Source of the DNA: Heligmosomoides polygyrus polygyrus
Taxonomy: Eukaryota > Nematoda > Chromadorea > Rhabditida > Heligmosomidae
DNA length: 64,000 nt
Assembly (NCBI GenBank): GCA_947396885.1
Contig: OX377202.1
Coordinates: forward strand, 83,308,408 to 83,372,407
Direction of reading: 5' to 3'
The translations under genes were made by a program, and so were the position numbers. The notes below the pieces were generated by a model, which was not told where the DNA came from, did not search any database, and saw only the letters and a list, made by a program, of their open reading frames with translations. This document shows, in pieces, positions 22,693 through 39,899 of the stretch (positions are counted from its first letter, which is position 1; the number at the start of each line of letters is the position of its first letter).

Positions 22693-22950
22693 ATGGGCGC
22701 GTGTGACGCAGTCGGAGGAGGTGCCGGCTGTCGCATGCACCCGATACCAGGTTCCTGGTTCGGATTCCCTCCCCACGCAAAAAAAGCAAAAAAAAACCAA
22801 CCCCTCCATTCCTCTGGATCGGCGAATTGGTCCCAGTCTTGTCTGGAAAGGATGAAGGATTTCAAATCGCCTCCACGACATCTCGTAGAAGCAGAATGCG
22901 TAGCGCATCCCAAGAGGGATTGTGCAATTGATCTCCTTCCTTCTCTACTT
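22693..22950 (+). mobile_element. tRNA-derived SINE
   Basis: Head with a box-A-like TGACGCAGTCGG and box-B-like GGTTCGGATTCC, spaced as in a tRNA. Then the family body (ATTGGTCCCAGTCTTGTCTG, CGCCTCCACGACATC, AGAAGCAGAATGCG) and tail (GCGCATCCCAAGAGGGATT). An A-rich insertion follows box B. The central CTGGCCACCGCAAG segment is deleted. Confidence 0.8.
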
Positions 22951-24860
22951 CTACGAATTCGAAGATTTAAAAATAAAAATGCCCAAATCTTGTGTGGAAG
23001 CTACTTGGAGTGGTAATCATGAATCTGACATCTATTTCTGAAATATCGGTTTAGTACGGTACGTTATGGAGAGAGTGAGTGAACAACGCGGTAAACGTTA
23101 GCAGATCAGAATTTGTTTACGAAACTTTTCTTGTACTTTCTAGGTACAAATATGTTATCACCATCCCTGGCTCTATAGCCTAGATTCCCCAGGTCTCCTA
23201 TCAGAATTCACTGCAAAGTTGAAACCCTTTCATAGTAAGAGGTAAGTCTAACGTGATTAGAGCAACGAACACAGCCATATGCGGTATGAGCATGAGCTAG
23301 CAACAGAAAAGAGCCGCTCCTTAATGAGTGCGATCGACAGTCGCTGCCCTGCTTTCCTAAAACCTAGAGATGCAGAAGGTAATAGGGATAAGAGCCTCCT
23401 CATCTGCCATACTCTGCAGGTCATTTTGCATCATCCTTTGCATCTACACATTAACTATGCACTCATGCCTCTCATGAGTTGCTAAGCCTGATGAACATAG
23501 TTGGTGGTTTGGAAGGCCCTGTCAGTGATTTCTCGTAATCAGAGACCAAGGTGTGAGCTTGTGGAGCGCGGTCTTAAAATGTTTTGTTGGAAAGGAAAGC
23601 CAAATGTAGAGACCTTTTTTGTACACTATAGGGATTCCTGATCCGAGATATTTTGATATGAAAGCGGGCATGATGGCTAATGCTCATGATAATTTACAGT
23701 TATATTCAATTTCATTTTCAGTTTTTATTTTAAGTTTTTCCTAAAAAAATTTAATTATTTTCCTTTTCCTATATCTTTCCTATAAAATTCCAGTTCGTAT
23801 TTTGTTTTATGAGCCACCCCAGTACTGTGTGCGGAAAAGCTACAATTGCAGAAAACAGCATTCAGTTTTCCATGTAAACATTTAACGGTGAATTCAAAAT
23901 TTTTTATCGGTAATTTTCGATTCGCTATGGTATAGTACAGAATGCGTGATGACTGTTAGCTGTTAGAAGCGAATGTAACTTTTTAAGCAAAAAACGTTTG
24001 AATTCCACTATGTATTGCTCCGTATCTTTTGCATCTTTCGTTTTATTTCGATGACATTCTAACGCATGGTTCCTGGAGAAACCTGAATTCACTGTGAGAT
24101 TACAATTGTGGCTACGAATTTGGTAGGTGCAAGTGTTTACTTCAAGCTTGAGCTCGTTTCGTCATCATCAGAGATCGAAAAGTGGGCAGAAAACTTTCGC
24201 TAACTACTACAGCCTAAACGGTGACCGAAGATGCTTTCAATGAAGCCGAGCTAGCGTGTTGGCTAAATTGGGGCTGTAAAGCAACACATATGACTAAAGT
24301 TCTAAAGGAGTGACCGGAGTGCAATCTTTACGAGGTCCTGCTACAGCATTCTCTATTTTTAAGTTGCGAGCGCTACACTTTCAACACACACACAGCTCTC
24401 ATGGTTAGTACATTTCTCGAAAGGAACTGCTATGCTACACCTTTTCCAAAAATACGTCAGCGTGCTTTACTCTATGATTTCTATCACGGCGTGAGATGGA
24501 ATTACTGGAATTGCCAGCCATTTTCTGACGCAAGCGATATACTATTGCTGCAGCGCTAGGCATTGCTCTATAGCAGAAAGTGGTCCGTAAGAACCATCTT
24601 TGAGTCGAATTCCTACCATTTTGTCAAGCCCATTCTCACTCGCTTGTTGAAGCACAGCACCTTGGAGTGAATAATCCTTTTGTAGGACTTTCCTGTGTTC
24701 TACAGCCTGTATATCATGTCTAACCATAAGTCAATGCTTTTCTACGTAATCGAGGATGTTTCTTGAAAGAACGGCTTAGGCGTCAGAATGTATGAAACAC
24801 TCCATTGCACAGTTCCATGTAAAATGAACTACGAATCAAGAACACGCCGCGGGGTGTTGA
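22951..24860. other. No recognised gene
   Basis: AT-rich. A 61-codon minus-strand frame at 24542-24727 (RLKDGSYGPLSAIEQCLALQ) has protein-like composition but no splice context or family. Confidence 0.4.
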
Positions 24861-24874
24861 TGCATAGTAACCAC

Positions 24875-25057
24875 TATACATTGGATCCGAATGAATCATT
24901 TTCGGATATCCGATTCGGATAACCCGATCCGAATCATCCAAAAATCCGGTGTTCCCGAAATCGTCGTTATCCGAATCATCCAAAAATCCGGGGTCTGCAA
25001 AATCACCGTTATCCGAATCATCCAATTATCCGAAGATTTTCGATCGGATCCAATGTA
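24875..25057. mobile_element. 183-bp MITE with 10-bp direct repeat
   Basis: Terminal inverted repeats TACATTGGATCCGA and TCGGATCCAATGTA. The direct repeat TAGTAACCAC flanks it on both sides (24865-24874 and 25058-25067). Inside, TCCGAATCATCCAAAAATCC recurs with TTATCCGAATCATCC variants about 50 bp apart. A 9-10 bp target duplication is typical of Mutator-type transposons. Non-coding, so it must depend on a transposase elsewhere. Confidence 0.85.
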
Positions 25058-25067
25058 TAGTAACCAC

Positions 25068-26040
25068 TCGACTGTGACCCAACTCGATCTCTAACTCGAA
25101 CCTCAAGATAAGTCCGGAATTTCTTACATAAGCCGATGAGGATCTTTTCCCCATTTTATTAGTGTGTATATGTAAGCATCTTTTTGGAAGGGTTTGTGAC
25201 TTACTAACCGACGGTGAAATGAAGGCAGAAGTTACGGCGTGTGACCCTGTTATCCGAAAGACTCTCCACGGTAGACGTGAGCAGAGTTCCTAGGATTCAA
25301 CGGCTAAAGGGAAGCTTTGGATTGTTCCCAAGTAAAAAACAACGAATTAAAAAAAAAGTTATGTTTTACAAATATCACGGGCAATAATACTAAATGGTTT
25401 TGAAGAATTTAACGAGGAAACAACTTCCCGGGACCATGGTGGAGTTCCATTGCCAAGGTCATGGAATGGTTTTTGGCATTTGATTATTCTATTGTTGTTA
25501 AGTTCGTAAAGGAATCTAGTAAGCAAGCAACTAGATTAAAGTAGAATTTGCTAGCCTTAATATGAGAACAAAGTATGCAAGTGTTTTTCGCGTGGTAAAT
25601 GAACACTGTAGGTTTGTATTCGAAAGTTACATTTATTCTGCTCCGTCTGGAAGATCGTCACTTTCACATCGTATTTTATTCGGATTTCCTAGACAACTTT
25701 CAGTGTAGAAGTCCCGTGTATAAAGGGATGTAAAAAGAATTTCCTGTAGTTGATGTACTCTAGCATCCCAGTGTTATATACTACTTGAAAATTCTCACCA
25801 ATGGCTTTTATCGGCAGAGTTATGTCCAGTGCAGTAGCTTTTATCTCGACTGAAAAGGTGTCGAAATTGGGAATAAAACGTTTTTCCTGATTTTTTATGT
25901 ATTTGAAACGTCTAATAGTTCGTAGCTGATTGTATTGTTTATCGAAATTTAACAGAAATTTCCGTCAAAAATTCGTTTTGAAAAATAGCGCCCAGAGCTT
26001 TATGTGCACCCTTGATCGGGGTGACTAGCCGCTGGAAATA
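25068..26040. other. No recognised feature
   Basis: AT-rich; no frame or repeat of note. Confidence 0.5.
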
Positions 26041-26044
26041 TCAA

Positions 26045-26180
26045 TGTTGCCCGTTCCAGACAAGCCTGACAACAATTCTCCGACCACGAGGAAAGCTTGA
26101 CAGATTCGTTTGGCCTGTGCGAGATCCGAAATTTGAGCCTTGATTCAAGAGTCGGTGCCTCCATCTGACTGCACTATTCT
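26045..26180 (-). mobile_element. tRNA-derived SINE, partial
   Basis: The minus strand gives a degenerate tRNA-like head (AGTGCAGTCAGATGGAGGCA), then CACAGGCCAAACGAATC and CAGGCTTGTCTGGAA, matching the first half of the family. The second half is missing. Confidence 0.6.
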
Positions 26181-26429
26181 GGCGTTGCTCAATCGTGAAT
26201 ACACGCTATATTAGAACTTTAGAAGATGAGAAGAGGATACGGAGAAAACTCATATCTCATATTGGCGTTTAATTTGAGATTACCCATTCAATCTGGTGGT
26301 GCGCTACATACATGGTGCAAGAACTACACGGTCATTCATATCGTCGTTAGAAAAACACTATTTGAATCAATCTACTGCCGTCTGGAACTAGCAATAGGAA
26401 TTAAGGATAAAGAGCAGTGCTTTTCATTT

Positions 26430-26640
26430 GCTTCGCGGGATACGTCATACATTCCACTTTGTGGGATATTATGGAGGCAATTTGGATGTGTATTTGACCT
26501 ATACAATGACTTGCAGTGGCCAGCTGATGGATAATTGCCTCACTCTTCTCTGGACAGGTTTCGTGACAGTTCATCGCCTCCGGGGAAGGATGGCTTGGTT
26601 GGGTGGGGCAGAACATGATCAAGAACGTCGATTCCTCGAC
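26430..26640 (-). mobile_element. tRNA-derived SINE, 3' part
   Basis: The minus strand has CTGGCCACTGCAAGTCATTG, AAATTGCCTCCATAATATCC and AAGTGGAATGTATGACG, the standard second half of the family, preceded by a degraded first half. Confidence 0.7.
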
Positions 26641-26699
26641 GAGGAGAACGTGACAGTCGGCGTTTTCTCCAATTGCGTTAGCACCTGCTCTGGTCAAGG

Positions 26700-27540
26700 A
26701 ATCTTCTTCCTCTTCTTCAGCGTTTGTCCCGCTTTGTTGCAGAGACCGCTTTCTTGGAATACTGGCGCCACTTTTCCCGATCAAATGCCTGATCAGGGTG
26801 CAACCTAGCCATCTTCAAGTCCTGATGCAGCGTATCGAGCCGGCGCTGTTTTGGTCGCCCTCGTGGACGCCTACCGGGCACATCAAGGTTAAAACCAGTC
26901 CTTCGGACGGTGTCATATTTTTCGCGAAGGACGTGGCCGTACCATCGCAGACGAGTTTCATGCAATTTCTCAACTATCGGGGCGACACCAAATCTTTGCC
27001 GAATGGAGTCACTGCACACACGGTCCAAACGTGTAACTCCGGCCGCCCAAAAGCATCTTCGTCTCCATTACAATGAGGCGCCTTTCAATTTCTTTAGTAA
27101 CGGGCCAGCACTCAGCTCCGTAAATAGCTTCAGGTCGGACGACTGCTCTGTAGATCTTCGATTTAAGCCGCTCTGCTATCTTCTTTGTCGTGAAGTACGT
27201 GGCAGCTCAATGTCTTTATGGATTTACCTTAATGGAGCTGGGCTCGTCTTCGTCAGCCGTCAAATAGTATCGGTCGTTTTGACATCAAGTTCAGTACCAA
27301 ATCTCTCCAAGCGGTCGCACCAAGCTTGTACCTGCCTCTGGAGTTCAATCCTGTCATGGCTAGCGAGCCTTACATCATCAGCATAAAGCAACGTCCAAGG
27401 GACTGGCCGCTGAAGATCACGAGATATGGCATCCATAACGACGATGAAGAGCAGTGAGGAGAGCCCAGACCCTTGATGTACTCCGACAGAGATGGGAAGC
27501 TCCATCGACGTACCTGCTAGTGCTTGCACTCAACTCCTCG
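26700..27540 (-). mobile_element. RTE-like LINE, 5'-truncated, close to the 3.6-kb copy
   Basis: Upstream on the minus strand (27260-27529) is SVGVHQGSGLSSLLFIVVMD and WTLLYADDVRLASHD, with an intact YADD box. A decayed middle follows. The C-terminal frame (26717-27028) reads RWYGHVLREKYDTVRRTGFN, GRRPRGRPKQRR and LHPDQAFDREKW, ending KRDKR-stop. The tail is a GAAGAAGAGGAAGAAG run, as in the 3.6-kb copy. Frame breaks between the two parts make it inactive. Confidence 0.88.
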
Positions 27541-27679
27541 GTCTAGGAATAAGTGTCCATAATGGTGGCGACCTTCTGCCTGAGGTAACAACATGTTTTG
27601 GCATGCTCCATTCAGATGTATTTCATGGACTGGAGACACATCGAAAACAAGTTCTCGGGTTTAGGTCGGTAGAACTTGG

Positions 27680-28060
27680 TCATAATTGCACAACTCGTTG
27701 ATGAAGAGCTGGGAATGGGCACCACCTGTTCCCAGCACCTGGTATGCCTCCAAATTCACCGGCTGCAGAGGGTCTTTCTGGAGGCGACGTCCCTCCGGGA
27801 GACGACGGTGAGGACACTGGCCGTTGCCTCGGGCAACGGGCCGACACGGGCCGCTCGCGCGTTCGATTTCGACGAAGCTCCCTCCGGCAGGGCTCCTCGC
27901 TCATCACTCCTGGCCGCCTGGCCGCTTTCCTTCTGCCACTTCCACCCCTTCGAATCGCGCGTGTGATGCCGGAAGCACTAGGGTCGTGGTGCGAGCGCTT
28001 TCGTTCCCGACCAGCTCCGCTGTCCACCTCTCCCCACCCCAATTCCCACGTCACTTTCTC
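27680..28060. repeat. GC-rich block with stem-loop
   Basis: Sharply GC-rich against AT-rich neighbours. It has a CCGTTGCC/GGCAACGG stem at 27821-27839, and the loop side resembles the GCAACG loops at 8.17 and 8.28 kb. Open frames on both strands are Arg/Pro-rich and look composition-driven. Likely a repeat; family unknown. Confidence 0.4.
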
Positions 28061-28299
28061 TGATTAATACCCCCACGCGTTGACTGCTTGTTAGTGTCAA
28101 TGCTGCTTTGGCATTCGCCTGCTTCTGATGATGCTCAAATATACAGATATTGGTAGTTCGTAGTTGAAAACGTTAAGCACACCGGAGGATTCCTTTTGTT
28201 TTGTTATTATTATCATTATTATTATTACAGTACACAAACAGAGGAGGTTTCCAAAAGAAGGTGATTGTAGTCGCAAAAAACTACGATTGAAAAATCGTA

Positions 28300-28410
28300 T
28301 TAGTCGTTAGCGTTACAATCGTTATAAGGGCGTAAATGAATTGTACATAGTAGGTTCGACGGAGAGCGTCTGTCACCTTGATGCCACAAATGCTTGCCTT
28401 TTTTATTAAA
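28300..28410 (+). repeat. Duplicated block, copy 1
   Basis: Shares TCGTTATAAGGGCGTAAATG, ACATAGT.GGTTCGA and CGTCTGTCACCTTGATGCCA with 29138-29235. About 830 bp separate the two, in the same orientation. Confidence 0.8.
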
Positions 28411-29137
28411 AGGGATTTCAGAAACCGCTCAGATGGAGGATTTCTGTAATTTCTGCTAGAATTTCTAACGTAGCCGCTTTAACTGTCCATACTTATCTGA
28501 TTCCTTTCTTCGTTGTTCAGATGCACGACATATTTTTGCTTATTCTGTTATCTCACATATGGTCACGTCTCTATGAGACCTAGTTTTAAATAAACTAAAA
28601 TACATAGAACAAAATAAAACAAGTAATTCAGAATTCTTCCTTTACAATTCGTTACGCAGTATAGGTAAAGTTATGATGTCTAAAACATGTAACGCTGAAT
28701 TGTTGTAAAACCCATAAGAAGTTTTAAAAAAAGATTTCTCACTTTTTGAAATAGCAGGAAGTCCCTTTGCGCCATAGCACTTTATGACATGATTTTCAGA
28801 GGGATTTGCTTAATTTGACCGCACTTTTGTAGCTACATTAAGAAGCAATAGCCTATGAAGGCAAAGGTAAAAGGCGAGTATGAGACGCTTCCAAGCGAAA
28901 TTTAAGAGAGCTGAGATGTCTGCACATCATAAGGTCCTGTAGTAAGGGAAATCTGTGCAAAAAAGTAGAGGAAAAACTTATTCGAATCCAAAGCTGTCTC
29001 GCGATACGTTAAAAGCTTCGACAGCCCAATCATTCGCAGTTCTGACACTCTTCGTGAGCACGTGATAGCGCAGTTGGAAGAGGCGTCGACCGTCGTCTGC
29101 TCTCTATTCGAATTCATCCCGCCCAGTGATCTCTAGC
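28411..29137. other. Spacer between duplicated blocks
   Basis: AT-rich with no gene. A 71-codon minus-strand frame at 28902-29117 has no recognisable motif. Confidence 0.4.
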
Positions 29138-29235
29138 CGTTAACGTAGCAGTCGTTATAAGGGCGTAAATGCTACATAGTGGGTTCGATGGGGATCGTCT
29201 GTCACCTTGATGCCACAAATGCTTACCTTGTGTTT
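29138..29235 (+). repeat. Duplicated block, copy 2
   Basis: See copy 1. CACAAATGCTTACCTTGTG follows, then a T-run near 29240. Confidence 0.8.
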
Positions 29236-29344
29236 GTGTTTTTTTTTTTTGTTCAGTAAAGAAGCAAACCAGAGACTGCCATTGGCATACTAACTTTTCA
29301 AAGCGCCAGATCATAAAGTATAAACAGGACTTGTGTCTTCATTT

Positions 29345-29600
29345 TCTAACCAAAGAAGTTGCTTTTTTGGGCACCGACGCTCCGGGATCGGTGAATTTGT
29401 GACAGACTTGAAAGCTAGAGTACTGTGATTTTCCACAGCCTGACCACCGCAAGTCATGGTGTAGCTCAAATGCACAGTCGAATTGCCTTCACGTTATCCC
29501 GTAGATGTTGAATGGTGTTGTTTAATCCATTCCATCCCACAAGGGTATTATCTAATGCTTCCTTATTCTTTTATCCTTTATGAAACTTTTCCCAGATGTT
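29345..29600 (+). mobile_element. tRNA-derived SINE, degenerate, head missing
   Basis: Contains GATCGGTGAATTTGTGACAG, CTGACCACCGCAAGTCATGG, AATTGCCTTCACGTTATCCC and the tail TTCTTTTATCCTTTATGAA, in family order. Confidence 0.7.
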
Positions 29601-31555
29601 TTTTTTGGAGCAATATGTTCAACCTAGGTAAACCTACGTATGTATTTCACTACGACTAAAATTATTAGATTTAAGAAAGGAAGCAGAATGTTGAGATCAG
29701 CACTCAGACATTTGTCCAATCTCATGACTAAAGAATAGAAAATGATGTTTAGAGGTATAGAAGAGTATATGGACAGCTCTTACACAGCGCGTAAGCTTGA
29801 GTGGCTCAACTAAAGTTCAACTAGTACGAGAACAGTTCGAAATAATGCAACAAGCATTTAATAAATATGACTAACACCTTTGTTATGTATGGTTACGCTT
29901 CATACAAGTGATTACCATTTTATAGCGCTTTAAAATGCAAAAAAGACGAGTTTCGTGGGATGCATGAGCGTGAAATCTCCTCCATGGAAATTTGAAACGG
30001 TGCCAGGAGGAGTTGCAGTTCAGAACGGGGACGTTTCCGTAGCCGCTAAAGTGGGCTTGGGTAGAAATGTCCACTAGATGAGATGCTTCTGGATTACATT
30101 TCTTCCCGTTTTCTTGAGGAGCAGTGCAGCACAGGTGGCCCGAGGTGGAGCTTCAGGTCTCGGCGGACTTCACGATGAGCCGCGGTCTATAGCCTATTTC
30201 CTCGGATCTGCTTCAACCCAATTCAGTGTTTTCTTTAACTTTTCATCGAGTCCCAACAATCGAGGAGAGGTGTGAGTTAAGGCAAGTAGCTGCAGTAAAA
30301 TTTTCAATTGATGTTCGGCGTCGATTCATGTCCGTATTCGTTTCTCTCTATCCCTTTCTGATATCCTTGTGTGGTCTACTTGACGAATGAAACTGATAAG
30401 AGATTACATTTTTTGGGGCGATTCACCTTTTATAAGATGGATTAAGCGTCTTCGATCAAATAGGCGACCATTCTCTTGTGTTCTCAAAATCAGTGCAACA
30501 CGTTCATTTCCTTCTGGATGCCCCATTTCAAAGCTTAATGGAATTCACAGAGCCTGTTGAAATAAGCTTCTCAGAAATTTTTCAAAATTCCTTTAAATTG
30601 ATCAATTTTATTTATTTGACATGTCTGCAACAAGAAATATCAAGCGACTTGCAGAAGTGCTCTCTGAATTTGAAAAGTTCCACAAAAGTTGTTCAAAAGT
30701 TCTCCTTATGCGCTTAAGCGAAAGGCTGAGCTTCGCATGACGCTACTTCGTAGGGCATATAAAATTCTCAGTCCCCTCGAAAATGGGAAAAGGAGTATGC
30801 TGCGATTTTTTAAAAATAAACTGTCCTTCTCTTACAATGTTGGGATAGACTGCGTAGGATAGTGTGCTTATATAACACATTGTTTCTCGAGTATTCTAGG
30901 TTCTGTTTGTTTAAAAAAAATTCATAAAATGCAGCGCGCAAGCTCGTCAAACATCTAAGGTCCGTGTATGTCGAAGTAAATGTAACGCTGTGTGTTTCTG
31001 GCGAGACCTAGCCTTTTAGAGTCTATTAGTACAACATGACTTGATAGATGCGATCCCTTCCAATAAAATGTGGCGGCTACTACTCAAGAAGTGGCCGTTC
31101 ATTATGGATTTTTTTTGAGACGGTGTAGAGTTAAGCACAGGCGGGATGCTAAGACGTTTCCAGTTTAACACTGAGACTCAACCAGCCACTCTTTACCGTT
31201 AACTAATCTATGAAATTATCCGACGAGAGGCTACCTCAACACATACTTCAAGGTATACGGAACCGCTTAGCCCTTCAAGTCCGTAAAGAAGCCATCCTAT
31301 CATTCTCTCCGATTTCCGATTTAGTAGAAATGGCAGCGACATTTCCTTATTCTGATTACATGGAATATTGATTAGGGGGGGGGGAGGCAAAAGTAACGAG
31401 ACTCTATATGCCGTACCCATATATGCATGTCGTGCCTGAAGTCCGGTTTGGTGCTTCTCGTATCTCTATGTTTGTTTACTACTTACTGAGGGCCACCTGA
31501 GAAGTGACCACTTTCGCCCTTTCCAGAAGCATGCTAAAATCCCAGTCTGACGAGT
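29601..31555. other. No recognised gene
   Basis: Scattered short frames. A 65-codon + frame at 30078-30275 (AQVARGGASGLGGLHDEPRS) looks mildly coding. A G-run lies at 31374-31384. Confidence 0.4.
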
Positions 31556-31559
31556 CGAC

Positions 31560-32165
31560 CTATATTGCGCAAATCTCGCCCAATTCCCAACCCCGAGCAG
31601 CCTGGACTCAATAGTCACACAAGATGAGAAGTGCGTCTTCAACCTCAACCTTGCCAAGCAGCCAGTCTGGGTGAGGCCTGGTGACCTGTTACCGACCTTT
31701 GTTCGGCAGGATGTTCACAGCGAGAAGCACCTTCTGAGCTTTGAGTCTGCGCACGTAGGCCGGTATACTGGAAGCTGTTTCCCAAAAGCACGTCGGTGGA
31801 CTCCAAGGTCATGGTGAACGAATTAGAAGAGATGATTCGCACTTATTCGGTCTCAGCGCTTCAATAAGGTCCTCCTCTTCGACAACGCCGTACCCATCGG
31901 GCAAAAGTGACCACCGATAAGCTTGCTCAGCTGGGCTACGTTCACATGCCTCACCTACCGTATTCGCCGGACATCTCTCCATGCGACAACCACTATTTCT
32001 TGAGCCTACAGGACTTCATGGTCGGAAGGAACACAAGAACCCAAGCAGACCTCGATAACGAGCAGTGGATCAGCACCAGGCCTAAGCAGTTCTGGAAGGA
32101 TGGGATCAGGAAGTTGGCTGATCGATGGTGGCAAGGTCATTCACCTTAATGGCGAATACATTCCT
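31560..32165 (+). pseudogene. Mariner transposase, decayed catalytic half
   Basis: Fragments in order: SLDSIVTQDEKCVFNLN (usual TGDEKW, first Asp), KQPVWVRPGD, LLFDNAVPI (second Asp box), then after a frameshift VTTDKLAQLGYVHMPHLPYS and PDISPCDNHYFLSLQDFM (third Asp), ending QFWKDGIRKLADRWW. Bridging the frameshift gives a D34D spacing, the mariner hallmark. The DNA-binding N-terminus is missing and no terminal repeats were found. Confidence 0.85.
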
Positions 32166-33955
32166 CAGCACCGTTGAGTTGTAATTGTGTTACAAAGACA
32201 TGAAGAAATGTGTTGAATTTCTCTCATTACTTTTGGCCCACCCTAATATATGTTACTCTGGCCGTGCCCACCAGGTATTGCGTTTTTTCCTGCCCAGAGA
32301 CTGGGTTTTTAATCTGTTCCTTCAGACAGATTGCTCAGACGTGTGGCTTTGTAAACGAATTGAATGCCCAACTTTGCAGATTTTTTAAATTATTGGATGT
32401 CATGAAGGCGAATGAAAAGTCGGATAGTATAGGTTAATCTGGTTAGAGAGGATTAATACAATTTGAATGGATTCCGACTTTAGACGGGGTAATAACGAGA
32501 CAGACCATGCATTTTCAATCACCACACTAGGGTGAACTGTATTAATCCTCTCTGACCAGATTGGCCTACCGATCTATCCTACCCGATTTTTCATTCTCCT
32601 TGATGACATCCAACAGTAAAGGAAAAGTCTGTCAAGTTGATGTTGTTCTGCTCGTACAAAAAACGGAAGTACTCATCGCTCCCATGGACTCAGCTGTAAT
32701 AGTTTGGCGAGATTACAGCTATTCTTAATGTTGTTGTATTATATTGCTTGTATTATTGTGTAATTCTACCTGAATGTTCACAAAAAACAGGAATTCAAAA
32801 AATATGGAGTTCTAAAATCGCTATTCTTCGGTGGCAGTGTAGGGATCGACGTCGAAAATGCGATACTAAAGCCTAACTGATAACTGACAAGATATGCCTA
32901 TAAAAGTGCCTGAGAGTGTGTAAATAACATTTGTTTTACTGTTAATGCTCAGTGTTTTTTCAAAGAGTTGGTTTAAATAATCAAGTTGACCAAGTTTGAG
33001 ACAGAAGAAAGAGAACTCGCACGTGTCAGGCTTCATCTTTACATCATCGCTTTGTCAACAGTGTGCACTAACTATTCAATTATTCGTTAACGACGTTTTG
33101 GGCTTTTTGCATTTCTTCAGTCCTAAAAAAACTTGCAACTCACCCTATAACTATAATGTATATCTAATTGTATATCTATTTACCGTTATAGAATATTGCC
33201 TAGACAATAAGCGATTTTATTGTACTTATAAAAGTGAACAAAGCAGAATTTGTTTCAGGTGATGAAACCTTCACCTGTACCTTTTTAGGTTTGGTATAAG
33301 AACGAGAGGTGCCCAAAGTAGCCCGTCAAGGAGAACGATTGCATGGATCAACATTCCTTCAATTTTCGTTTATTCGTCGTTACCTTCGATAGAGCCCATT
33401 TAACACAGAAATCCTTTAGCAAATCTGCATTTACAGGAATGTTGGCCACTGCTTCACTGGATACGCGCGACGTGTTGAATGAGAAGGCCGACAGCATACT
33501 ACACGGCTTCAAGTTGTAAGTCGATTTAGTTTGCGCATCATGTTCCACCCCTTCAGAATATTTACTTGACGACAAGTTGTCCCTTTTCTGAGTCATAATT
33601 ACATTCCTTTCTCCCTTAAAGTTTTTTTTTTACACGATCGCCTTTTATTACTTCATAATTCTGTTGCTGTTTTTATATTTCCGGTTGTCTCTCACCGTTG
33701 CACTAATTTGGTGACCTACCCTATAGTTCGTTGTATATTGCAGCGAGTGTTATTGCCATACATGATGCTCATTAAGCTTCTAAGCCGAAAAGTAGGGATT
33801 AGAATGAAGTGTCCCTATTTGTTGAAAGCGCAGTATTGCTCGCATGTAGGTCTCAAAGGACGGCGTCCCATGGACTCAAATTACATCGTTCATTCATTGC
33901 TTCTTTCTGATGGATTCAAATTCATTTGAAAGAGAGAGCAAGAAGAACGACGGTA
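32166..33955. other. No confident gene
   Basis: A minus-strand frame at 33348-33596 (SAFSFNTSRVSSEAVANIPV) has coding-like composition but no family. At 32969-32999 GGTTTAA and ACCAAGTTTGAG, parts of SL1, lie 12 bp apart; I do not consider this a leader copy. Confidence 0.4.
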
Positions 33956-33959
33956 CTAA

Positions 33960-34290
33960 TTTCCCTCTGGGATGCACCTCATTCTACTTCTATGGGACGT
34001 TGTGGAGGCAATTTGAAAAGGTATTTGGCCCATACAACGACTTGCAGTGGCCATTCGATGAACAATTTAGTGTATTTAGCTTATGTAGGAAAGAATGGCT
34101 AGCCGATAGATAAGCCATTGTTTTTGTGTTTTGTGTTTTTTTCCTTCCCAGACATGTCTGGTACTAGAGTCAGTACACTGACTCTAGAAGTATGAAAAGC
34201 TTCCTTGACCTGAGCGAGAAACTCGAATCAGAATCGGGAATTAGGTGTACGCAACAGCCCGCTCCTTCTTCGACTTCGCTACTACGCACC
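33960..34290 (-). mobile_element. tRNA-derived SINE, near complete
   Basis: The minus strand runs from a tRNA-like head (GAAGTCGAAGAAGGAGCGGG, ATTCTGATTCGAGTTTCTCG) through CTGGCCACTGCAAGTCGTTG-like and CCATAGAAGTAGAATGAGG to GCATCCCAGAGGGA. A small inverted duplication, AGTCAGTGTACTGACT, sits in the middle. It lies about 100 bp before the first recognised pdl-1 exon. Confidence 0.75.
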
Positions 34291-34294
34291 CTAA

Positions 34295-39876
<5,582 letters not shown>

Positions 39877-39899
39877 GGTACTGAAGCGATTAAACAAAT

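Noticed and set aside
32969..32999. SL1-like GGTTTAA ... ACCAAGTTTGAG
   Set aside because: Matches only if an insertion of about 10 nt is allowed in the leader; no ORF or SL RNA sequence follows.
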